A DNA stretch of 60,266 bases from Pirellulales bacterium (GTDB lineage: Bacteria > Planctomycetota > Planctomycetia > Pirellulales > Thermoguttaceae), in the NCBI GenBank assembly GCA_016935315.1, contig JAFGRD010000144.1:1-60266 (forward strand), read 5' to 3'. The translations under genes and the position numbers were made by a program. Positions within the stretch are counted from its first letter, which is position 1. Every line of letters begins with the position of its first letter. The notes beneath the pieces are model-generated. The model saw only the letters and a list, made by a program, of their open reading frames with translations, did not search any database and was not told the DNA's origin. This document shows positions 53,659 through 60,266 of the stretch, piece after piece.

Positions 53659-55125
53659 ATGCCCACCATGGAGTACGCTAGCTGGATAGCCGCGGGTGTT
53701 TTGGCGACCGACCTGCTGATCCGGGTGGGGCTTTCGGTGCGGGTGGTCATGCGGCGGCGGCCGGTCGGCGTGTCGCTGGCCTGGCTGTCGATCGTGCTGA
53801 TCTTCCCCTTCGCCGGGGCGGTGATCTATCTGATGATCGGCGAGTTGCGTTTGGGCAATCGCCGCGCACAGTGGGCGGCCGTGATCCACAAGCCCTACGA
53901 AGAGTGGCTGGGCGATCTGCGAAACCGCAGCGACGTCGACTGGTCGGTGTTGGGTGCCGAGTGCGAGCCGCTGGCCCGCCTGACCGAGGCGGCCGTGGGC
54001 ATACCCGCCTTGCCCGGCAATGAGCTGGAGCTGATTGCCGACACCAACGACGCATTTCGCGCGGTGATCGCCGACATCGACCGGGCCGAGCGGACCTGCC
54101 ACCTGGAGTTCTACATCTGGAACGTCGGTGGCTTGGCCGACGAGGTGGTCGAGGCCCTGGTCCGCGCCCGCCAGCGCGGCGTGATCTGCCGCGTGCTGGT
54201 CGACAGCGTCGGCAGCCGCGAGTTCCTGCAGAGCGAGGTGGCCGAGCGGCTCCGGCAGGAAGGCGTTGCCGTCGGCGAGGCTCTGCCCGGCGGGCTGGTT
54301 CGCATGCTCTTCGTCCGCTTCGACCTGCGGATGCACCGCAAGATCGTGGTGATCGACGGCGAAGTGGCCTATACGGGCAGCCTGAACATGGTCGATCCGC
54401 GGTTCTTCAAGCAGGACGCCGGGGTGGGCCAATGGATCGACGCCATGGTGCGGGTGCGCGGGCCGGCGGTCGAGGGGCTGGCGATCACGTTCCTGGAAGA
54501 CTGGGCACTGGAAACCGGCGAGAGCGTCGAGCAACTCCGCCGCACGGGCGGCGTCCACGTGATCAGCGAACTGGGGCCCTCGGCCATTCAAGTGGTCCCC
54601 TCCGGGCCGGCCATGCGGAACGAAGCGATCCAGCAGATCTTGCTGATGGCCATCTACGCCGCCCGCCGCGAGTTGGTGCTGACCACGCCCTATTTCGTGC
54701 CCGACGAAACGCTCCTGACCGCGCTGGTCTCCGCCGCCAACCGCGGAGTCGACGTCACCGTCGTCGTGCCCGCCAAGGTCGATTCGCTGCTGGTGCGGCT
54801 GGCCAGCCAGGCCCACAAGGTGGACCTTTTGGAGGCAGGCGTTCGGGTGGCGCTGTTCGACGGGGGGTTGCTGCACACCAAGTCGGTCACGGTCGACCGC
54901 GAGTTCAGCCTGTTCGGCTCGTTGAACCTGGATCCGCGCAGCCTGCACTTGAACTTCGAGATCACCCTCTCGGTGTACGACGGGCGGTTCACCTCCGAGT
55001 TGCGCCAACTGCAGGAGTCTTATCTGCAGCAATCCGAGTTGATGGACCTGGCCGCGTGGGAATCCCGCTCGACGATGGCCCGTTTTACCGAGAACGCAGC
55101 CCGGCTGCTGGGACCGCTGCTGTAA
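53659..55125 (+). CDS. cls: Cardiolipin synthase (phospholipase D family)
   Basis: A 488-residue membrane enzyme that joins phosphatidylglycerol units into cardiolipin. Two N-terminal helices (residues 9-30 and 38-60) are followed by two HKD motifs: His226-Lys228-Asp233 in HRKIVVIDG and His406-Lys408-Asp413 in HTKSVTVD, each followed by the expected Gly-Ser and Asn (TGSLNM, FGSLNL). Length and order match bacterial Cls. ATG 53659 or ATG 53668 may be the start; neither has a strong ribosome-binding site. It lies 54 bases after the FAD-oxidoreductase gene. Confidence 0.93.
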   Translation: MPTMEYASWIAAGVLATDLLIRVGLSVRVVMRRRPVGVSLAWLSIVLIFPFAGAVIYLMIGELRLGNRRAQWAAVIHKPYEEWLGDLRNRSDVDWSVLGAECEPLARLTEAAVGIPALPGNELELIADTNDAFRAVIADIDRAERTCHLEFYIWNVGGLADEVVEALVRARQRGVICRVLVDSVGSREFLQSEVAERLRQEGVAVGEALPGGLVRMLFVRFDLRMHRKIVVIDGEVAYTGSLNMVDPRFFKQDAGVGQWIDAMVRVRGPAVEGLAITFLEDWALETGESVEQLRRTGGVHVISELGPSAIQVVPSGPAMRNEAIQQILLMAIYAARRELVLTTPYFVPDETLLTALVSAANRGVDVTVVVPAKVDSLLVRLASQAHKVDLLEAGVRVALFDGGLLHTKSVTVDREFSLFGSLNLDPRSLHLNFEITLSVYDGRFTSELRQLQESYLQQSELMDLAAWESRSTMARFTENAARLLGPLL

Positions 55126-55361
55126 GGGCAAGCGGCGGCCAATCGCCGCGAAGGCCCAGGGGTGCACGGACACCAATGAGTCATGTAGTCGTCCCGGATC
55201 TGCGGGTTCTGCCGGCAGATCGGGGCCGATTGCGGCCCAAGAGGGATTTGCTGGAGGATTTGCCACGCTCCTCATCCGATACAGGTCCTGGGAAAGGGCT
55301 GTCGGGGGGCAGCGGCGGCGATTCCCCCATGCCTTGTACCTCGCGTGACGCAGCCCCGACC

Positions 55362-57248
55362 ATGCTACCAGCGTTGTCCCGGATCATCTCTCTGAGTGCC
55401 GTGTTGGCGTTGAACGCGACGACGGCGGAAGTCCCTCGGACGGAGGCGAAACGACGTTCCGAAATCATCGTTGGCGTGCAGGCGACATGGAGCCGCGAAG
55501 ACTGCCAAGAGCGGTGGCAGCCGACGGCAGGGTATCTTTCAGAGGCGATCCCGGAAGCCCGTTTCGTCATCCGGCCTTTGGCCTATGAAGAGGTCCTCCC
55601 GTGTGTTGAACGCGGCAAGATCGACTTCCTGGTTGCCAATCCGGCCTTCTATGCCACCTGCGAGCGATTATATCACACGACGCGCATCGCCACGCGCGTC
55701 GGATCGCTTCACGGCCAGCCGGCAAAGACGTACGCCGGCGTGATCATCTGCAACACGGCCCGAACCGACCTGCAATCGTTGGAGAGCCTTCGCGGCAGGA
55801 CTCTCATGGCGGTCCATCCCTGGTCTTTTGGCGGCTGGTTGATGGCGCACCGTGAGCTGCATAAACTCGGGATGCGCGTCGACCGCGATCTCCTGTCGGT
55901 TCGGTTCGCGGGACAGCATGACTCGATCGTCAAGGCCGTCGCCGAGGGTCGGGTAGATGCGGGCACGGTCTGCGCTGACGATCTTGAGCGAATGATTCAG
56001 GCCGGCCGCATCCAGCGCGCCGATGTCCGTGTGCTTCGCGCCCGTTCACAGGGTAAAGCCGAAGAAACCGGCGCCTATTCAACGCGAGCCTATCCCCAAT
56101 GGGCGTTTGCAAAACTCGAGCACACCAGCGACGAACTGGCCGAGCGCGTGACCGAGAGGCTTCTGCAGATGCCGGCCAACAGCCCGGCGGCGCGGTCTGC
56201 CGATACGGCAGGCTGGACCATCCCCCTGACCTACGAGCCCGTTCACGAGTGCCTGCGCGAGCTTCGCGTCGGCCCCTACGAGCACTTGGAAGAAGTGACA
56301 CTGACCGCCGCGGTCCGTGCATACTGGCCCTGGCTCGCGGCGGCGTGTTTCCTGATGATCATCGGCTGGTCGGTAACCGGAACCATCCTCTGGCTGAACC
56401 GCCGTCTTCGCGAGAGCGAGGCCCTGCGGAGAGAGGCCGAAGCGTTCGCGGCCAGCGGCCGCCTGGCTGCCAGTGTGGCTCACGAGATCAACAATCCGAT
56501 GGGCGGGATCGTGAACTGCCTGCATTTGGTCAGGGGAACGTTGGCCGCCGACCATCCTGCCTCCCGATATCTGGCGGCAGCCGAGAAGGAGACAGCCCGC
56601 GTTACCCGTATCGTTCGCCAGATGCTCACGCTCCACCGCTGCCGTCCAGAGAAAGCCAGCACGTTCCGGCTGGAGCCTGCGGTCGAAGACGTCGTGTTGA
56701 TGCTGCATCCTCTGGCCCGTGATCGGAGCGTACGGGTCGAGTCGCGAGTCGTCGATCGGGAAGAATCGGTCCGGTTGCCCGAAGAGTCGCTGCGCCAGAT
56801 CCTGTTAAACCTGCTGGCCAACGCGATCGAGGCTTCGTCCGCGGGAGATGCCGTTCACTTGGAGGTCGCCAGAAGCCGCCGGCATCTCGAAGTCAGGGTT
56901 TCCGACAACGGAGAGGGAATCTCGGCCGAGATGCTCGATCGGGTATTCGAGCCGTTCTTCTCGACGAAAAGTGGTTCTGAACGCGGATTGGGACTGGGGC
57001 TCTCGATCTGCCGGGGGATTGTCGAATCGCTGGAGGGGACATTGTCGCTTGAGTCGTGCGTGGGGCGGGGGACGACGTTCCGAGTCCGTCTTCCGTTGCA
57101 GCAAGAGGCCCGCCGATCCGGTCTCGGGCAAGGCGACGTGCGCGTGCTGCATCCGTCTGCCCCTTCGACGACCGTCCAGCCCGCGACACGCCCGGCGAAG
57201 CGCCGTCGGTCGGCGGGGGCGACCATTCCGGGAGAAGATCTTGGTTGA
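55362..57248 (+). CDS. Histidine kinase with PhnD-like periplasmic binding sensor domain
   Basis: A 628-residue sensor. A signal peptide (MLPALSRIISLSAVLALNA) precedes a periplasmic phosphonate-binding-protein-like domain (about 35-300; ILVGVQATW-type start, IDFLVANPAFYATCE, GRTLMAVHPWSFGGWLMAH). A membrane helix follows (PWLAAACFLMIIGWSVTG), then HisKA with His374 in AHEINNPMGG and HATPase_c (DNGEGIS, GLGLGLSI). The layout resembles the tetrathionate sensor TtrS. The start at 55362 gives a proper signal peptide; ATG 55176 is in frame, but the intervening 62 codons look non-coding. It overlaps the receiver gene by 8 bases. Confidence 0.88.
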   Translation: MLPALSRIISLSAVLALNATTAEVPRTEAKRRSEIIVGVQATWSREDCQERWQPTAGYLSEAIPEARFVIRPLAYEEVLPCVERGKIDFLVANPAFYATCERLYHTTRIATRVGSLHGQPAKTYAGVIICNTARTDLQSLESLRGRTLMAVHPWSFGGWLMAHRELHKLGMRVDRDLLSVRFAGQHDSIVKAVAEGRVDAGTVCADDLERMIQAGRIQRADVRVLRARSQGKAEETGAYSTRAYPQWAFAKLEHTSDELAERVTERLLQMPANSPAARSADTAGWTIPLTYEPVHECLRELRVGPYEHLEEVTLTAAVRAYWPWLAAACFLMIIGWSVTGTILWLNRRLRESEALRREAEAFAASGRLAASVAHEINNPMGGIVNCLHLVRGTLAADHPASRYLAAAEKETARVTRIVRQMLTLHRCRPEKASTFRLEPAVEDVVLMLHPLARDRSVRVESRVVDREESVRLPEESLRQILLNLLANAIEASSAGDAVHLEVARSRRHLEVRVSDNGEGISAEMLDRVFEPFFSTKSGSERGLGLGLSICRGIVESLEGTLSLESCVGRGTTFRVRLPLQQEARRSGLGQGDVRVLHPSAPSTTVQPATRPAKRRRSAGATIPGEDLG

Positions 57249-57990
57249 AGCTGCCTCCATCCTGATCGCTGACGACGAAGAGGTGTTTCGAGAAACCACC
57301 GCGGATCTTCTGCGGCTGCGGGGCTATCGTTGCGATTGCGTTGCTGCCGGCCGGACGGCGCTTTCCGCCCTTGACGACGAGCGTTTCGATTTGCTGGTTG
57401 CCGACATCCGAATGCCGGGGAATGCGGAGTTACAGTTGGTCGAAGAAGTGCGGCGGAATCGTCCGGGGTTGCCGGTGATTCTGGTGACCGGGGCCCCTTC
57501 ACTCGATTCGGCGATCCGTTCGGTTCAACTTCCGGTAGCGGCCTATCTAACCAAGCCGCTCGAACTGGACTCGTTCTACCGCCATGTCGATCGTTGCATC
57601 GTCGAGTCGACGACGCGGCGTATGCTGCGAGATGCCCGGCAGGTGTTTGCGGCCTGTACTGAAAAGCTGGAAGCGTTGGAAGCCGCGATGTCAGGCAATT
57701 CAGGAGCCCCGACGTCGCGCGAAGTGGCCGCGACGGCAAACGCGGCAGTCTGCGCGGTGCTCGACGGGTTCCAGTCCATCGAGCCGCTCTGGCAACGGTG
57801 CGCGGGCGACAAGGACGCCGCGGCCGTGCAAGCCCTGTTGACGTCGCCCCGGGAGATCGCCCTGCAGGAGGCAATGGAGTATGCCGTGCTGGCTCTCGAG
57901 CGCACTCGCAAGTCGTTCAAATCGAAGGAATTGGGCGAGCTTCGCGCCCGCCTGACTGGTCTGCTGAAAAAAGGCAATCGGCCGACTTGA
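57241..57990 (+). CDS. Response regulator with uncharacterised helical output domain
   Basis: The likely start is TTG 57241, with GGGAG 6 bases upstream, overlapping the kinase gene end. The 249-residue product has a receiver (Asp11/Asp12, phosphoacceptor Asp55 in LVADIRMP, Thr in VTGAPS, Lys in YLTKPLE) and a C-terminal helical region of about 120 residues with no known DNA-binding motif (EKLEALEAAMSGNSG, EYAVLALERTRKS). It is surely the partner of the kinase before it. The output mode is unknown. Confidence 0.87.
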   Translation: MVEAASILIADDEEVFRETTADLLRLRGYRCDCVAAGRTALSALDDERFDLLVADIRMPGNAELQLVEEVRRNRPGLPVILVTGAPSLDSAIRSVQLPVAAYLTKPLELDSFYRHVDRCIVESTTRRMLRDARQVFAACTEKLEALEAAMSGNSGAPTSREVAATANAAVCAVLDGFQSIEPLWQRCAGDKDAAAVQALLTSPREIALQEAMEYAVLALERTRKSFKSKELGELRARLTGLLKKGNRPT

Positions 57991-58025
57991 CACTTCGAAA
58001 ACGCGACCTATGGTTGGGTTGAAGT

Positions 58026-58096
58026 ATTCCCGTGCCCGAGGCACCGTGGAATCGAAGCCCCCGGAGATCGCCGTGGGGCGCCTGGTTGGGCAAGGC
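58026..58096 (+). promoter_or_regulatory. Three-hairpin structured leader upstream of the chemoreceptor gene
   Basis: Three consecutive stems are visible. ATTCC-c-GTGCC pairs with GGCAC-cgt-GGAAT (58026-58052), GCCCC (58057-58061) with GGGGC (58075-58079), and GCCT (58080-58083) with AGGC (58093-58096). They lie directly before an intrinsic terminator and the chemoreceptor start. This is the layout of a terminator-controlled riboswitch or attenuator, but the sequence does not match a class I can name. Confidence 0.4.
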
Positions 58097-58113
58097 AAAC
58101 GGCCTGCTCATTG

Positions 58114-58178
58114 AAGGCACAACCGCAATGGCATCCGTCCGCGAGACGGAGCATGCCATGGCGGTTGTGCCTTTTTTT
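58114..58178 (+). terminator. Strong intrinsic terminator
   Basis: AAGGCACAACCGC (58114-58126) pairs perfectly with GCGGTTGTGCCTT (58161-58173). The inner stems are ATGGCAT with ATGCCAT, and CCGTC with GACGG, and a run of seven T follows (58172-58178). It ends 51 bases before the chemoreceptor ATG, so it either ends the kinase-receiver transcript or controls read-through into the chemoreceptor gene. Confidence 0.88.
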
Positions 58179-58229
58179 GTTTCTTGCCCACTTCAGAGAA
58201 CCGTCCGCTGAATCGACAGGAGAGAAGTG

Positions 58230-60266
58230 ATGCTGCAAGTGAACTTCAAAACGAAAGTGTTTGCCCTGAGCGTGCTGGGAATCGTCGCCACGGGGCTGAT
58301 TCTGCTGGCCGCGGTCTGGCTCCAACGGCAGACGCTCCACGAACAGGTCACAGCCGAGTTGAACGCGCAGGGCCAGCAAGAGTGCACCAAGATCGCCCAA
58401 TCGGTCTACCTCATGCTTCGCACCAATCACGAGAAGCTGAAGAAGGAACTCCAGCACAATCTCAACGTGGCCGAGAGCGTGCTTCATCGGTACGGAGAGG
58501 TCCTGCTGGAGAAGGAAATGGTCTCCTGGAACGCCGTCAACCAGTTCACCAGCAAATCTCGCAAGGTGGACCTGCCCAAAATGTGTTTCGGCTCGCAGTG
58601 GCTCGGCCAGAACGCCAATGCCGATACGCCGTCGCCGGTGGTCGATGAAGTTCGGGCGCTCGTGGGGGGAACGTGCACCGTCTTTCAGCGAATGAACGCC
58701 GCGGGCGACATGTTGCGGATCTGCACCAATATACATAAACTGGACGGGAACAGGGCGATCGGAACCTACATTCCCGCAATCAACCCCGACCATTCCGCCA
58801 ACCCCGTCGTCGCGACCGTGCTCCAGGGCGACACGTTCGTCGGACGGGCATTCGTCGTCAACGACTGGTACCTCACGATCTACCGACCGATCCGCGATGC
58901 GGCGGGAGACGTCGTCGGCGTCTTGTATTTCGGCATTCCGCAAGAGGACGTCCCCGAGCTCCGCCAGGGAATCATGGACATCGTAGTCGGTAAATCGGGC
59001 TACGTGTTTGTGCTGGCGGGATCCGGAGAAGAGAAGGGCAAGTACATAATCTCTCACAACGGCGCGCGAGACGGAGAGAATATCTACGACGCGCAAGACG
59101 CCGACGGCAACCTGTTTATCCGAGAAGCGATTGCCAAAGCGGCTGCTACGAAAGACGGCCAGGTCGAGCTCCAACGCTACGCCTGGCGCAACGAGCCGAC
59201 CGCTCCGCCGCGGTGGAAGACGACGGCCCTGACCTATTTTGAACCATGGGACTGGGTGATTGGGGCCGGCGCCTACGACGACGATTACCAGGAGGCCGCC
59301 CAAGAGGTCAATCGCGCGCTCCATCGGCTGATCCTGTGGGTGGTGGTCGGTTCCGTCCTGGCGCTGGTGCTCTGCGGTGCCGTCTCGCTGCTGTGCGCAC
59401 ATCGAATCGCCAGACCGATCGTCAACGCCATGACGCTGATGGAGCGCGTGGCCGAGGGCGATTACAGTCAGCGCCTCGATGCGACGGGCTCGGACGAGAT
59501 CGGTCGCATGGGAAGGGCAATCAACAAGGCTGTCGATGCGACTGCCCAGGCAATGAACGACGTCCGAGAGGCTGCTGCCGGCGAACAACGGGCACAAGAG
59601 GAGCGAATCGCCGCCGAGCGCCAGCAGGCCGAGGCCGAACAGAAACGCCAGCAGGAAGAGGCCGAGCGAGAACGCCGTCAGGCCGAGGCGGAACAGAAGC
59701 GGCGAGACGAGCAAGCGGCCATGGAGCGTGAACAGGCCGAGAAGGAGCGCCGGCAGGCCGAGGAGCTTCGCCGCAAAGTGGACAATCTCTTGGAAGTCGT
59801 CAATGCCGCGGCCCAAGGGGATCTTACCAGGACCGTTGCCGTCGAAGGCGACGAGGCCGTCGACGAACTGGCCGGCGGCATCCGGAAGATGCTCGCCGAC
59901 CTGTCCAACGTCATCGGCCAGGTGACCGAGAGTGCGGCCCAGTTCAACGAGGGCTCCCGATTAATCGCCGAAAGCTCGCAGTCGCTGGCTTCCGGCGCCC
60001 AGACGCAAAGCTCCAGCGTCGAGGAAGTCAGCGCCTCGGTCGAGGAGTTGACGGCTTCGATCGACGGCGTGAAAAACAACGCCCACGAGGCCGACGCCGT
60101 GGCCAAGAAGACCAACCAACTGGCCGAACAGGGTGGTGCCGCCGTCCAGAAGTCCATCGAGGCCATGGAGCTGATTCGCACCAGCTCGGACCAGATCGCC
60201 GAGATCATCCAGGTGATCTCCGAGATCGCCAGCCAGACCAACCTGCTGGCGCTGAACGCCGCCATC
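58230..60266 (+). CDS. Methyl-accepting chemotaxis protein (partial, cut by window end)
   Basis: The ATG at 58230 has AGGAGAG upstream. The 679 codons visible run off the right edge without a stop. Order: membrane helix (11-29), a large extracytoplasmic Cache-type sensor (about 30-360; DWYLTIYRPIRDAAGDVVGV, GKSGYVFVL, EPWDWVIGAGAY), second helix (about 365-390) and HAMP. A very charged coiled-coil insertion of about 70 residues follows (repeats such as RRQAEAEQKRR), then a second HAMP-like segment (VVNAAAQGDLTRTV). The methyl-accepting signalling domain begins last, reaching the conserved ISEIASQTNLLALNAAI hairpin tip. No other chemotaxis gene is in view. Confidence 0.92.
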   Translation, partial: MLQVNFKTKVFALSVLGIVATGLILLAAVWLQRQTLHEQVTAELNAQGQQECTKIAQSVYLMLRTNHEKLKKELQHNLNVAESVLHRYGEVLLEKEMVSWNAVNQFTSKSRKVDLPKMCFGSQWLGQNANADTPSPVVDEVRALVGGTCTVFQRMNAAGDMLRICTNIHKLDGNRAIGTYIPAINPDHSANPVVATVLQGDTFVGRAFVVNDWYLTIYRPIRDAAGDVVGVLYFGIPQEDVPELRQGIMDIVVGKSGYVFVLAGSGEEKGKYIISHNGARDGENIYDAQDADGNLFIREAIAKAAATKDGQVELQRYAWRNEPTAPPRWKTTALTYFEPWDWVIGAGAYDDDYQEAAQEVNRALHRLILWVVVGSVLALVLCGAVSLLCAHRIARPIVNAMTLMERVAEGDYSQRLDATGSDEIGRMGRAINKAVDATAQAMNDVREAAAGEQRAQEERIAAERQQAEAEQKRQQEEAERERRQAEAEQKRRDEQAAMEREQAEKERRQAEELRRKVDNLLEVVNAAAQGDLTRTVAVEGDEAVDELAGGIRKMLADLSNVIGQVTESAAQFNEGSRLIAESSQSLASGAQTQSSSVEEVSASVEELTASIDGVKNNAHEADAVAKKTNQLAEQGGAAVQKSIEAMELIRTSSDQIAEIIQVISEIASQTNLLALNAAI

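Noticed and set aside
55135-55180. Fourth copy of the dispersed palindromic element
   Set aside because: Similarity is limited to a GTGCACGGACACCAATGAG end with mismatches and gaps, and no matching left arm; too weak to annotate as a copy.
55176-55361. N-terminal extension of the PhnD-like-sensor kinase from ATG 55176
   Set aside because: The 62 extra codons look non-coding and would bury the signal peptide; the start at 55362 explains the export signal better.
58050-58096. c-di-GMP-I riboswitch identity for the chemoreceptor leader
   Set aside because: Only a short AAGCC-CCGG resemblance is present; the conserved first stem, GNRA loop and receptor are not visible, so no class is assigned.

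Overview
The window is GC-rich and densely coded, and almost certainly comes from a planctomycete (Planctomycetota, probably Pirellulales-like). The evidence is: a secreted alkaline phosphatase with the planctomycete N-terminal surface-protein motif (LERRELLS); YdjY-domain and BBP2-like outer-membrane proteins; a PEP-CTERM tail; a pseudokinase/beta-helix protein; MoxR/DUF58/VWA/GATase-like gene sets; and palindromic repeats with the AACCCGAAGCGT arm. No rRNA, tRNA, CRISPR array or intact insertion sequence was seen.

Layout. 1-9,000: secreted repeat protein plus LolD/MacB-type ABC ATPase, a CheY-like regulator, a YdjY lipoprotein, a large uncharacterised protein, a GAF/HD-GYP c-di-GMP phosphodiesterase, a NUDIX hydrolase and a Flp pilin. 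9,100-14,400: a pseudokinase/beta-helix membrane protein, divergent from an NfeD protease and a small GyrI-like protein, then a PEP-CTERM remnant. 14,400-21,700 (minus strand): BatA-like VWA protein, DUF58 protein and VWA/GATase-like protein, joined by 4-bp ATGA overlaps, behind a secreted protein and a PIN-TRAM protein. 22,000-30,200: a short palindromic element, an SDR, then the tightly coupled operon RDD - SpoIIM-like - membrane protein - DUF4129 - DUF4350 - MoxR - DUF58. 30,400-40,400: NarL-type regulator, NtrC-type activator, alkaline phosphatase with 147-bp repeats, outer-membrane barrel and CHASE4 hybrid histidine kinase. 40,500-50,000: Tat-exported aldo/keto-reductase-like protein, tetraheme cytochrome c, two giant membrane proteins and a GT-C glycosyltransferase. 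50,100-60,266: double FAD-dependent oxidoreductase, cardiolipin synthase, a PhnD-like-sensor histidine kinase with its receiver, a structured leader with a strong terminator, and a chemoreceptor cut by the window end.

The most interesting signals are: (i) the 1086-residue protein at 45100-48360, whose membrane domain carries Cys179, Arg223 and His245 with spacing like an exosortase catalytic triad, fused to repeated GATase/DUF4350-like domains and preceded by a paralogue lacking these residues; (ii) a dispersed palindromic element of 69-105 bp in three copies, each directly after a stop codon and once supplying it; (iii) a 157-bp MITE-like palindrome that supplies the SDR stop codon; (iv) a multi-hairpin leader with an intrinsic terminator in front of the chemoreceptor.
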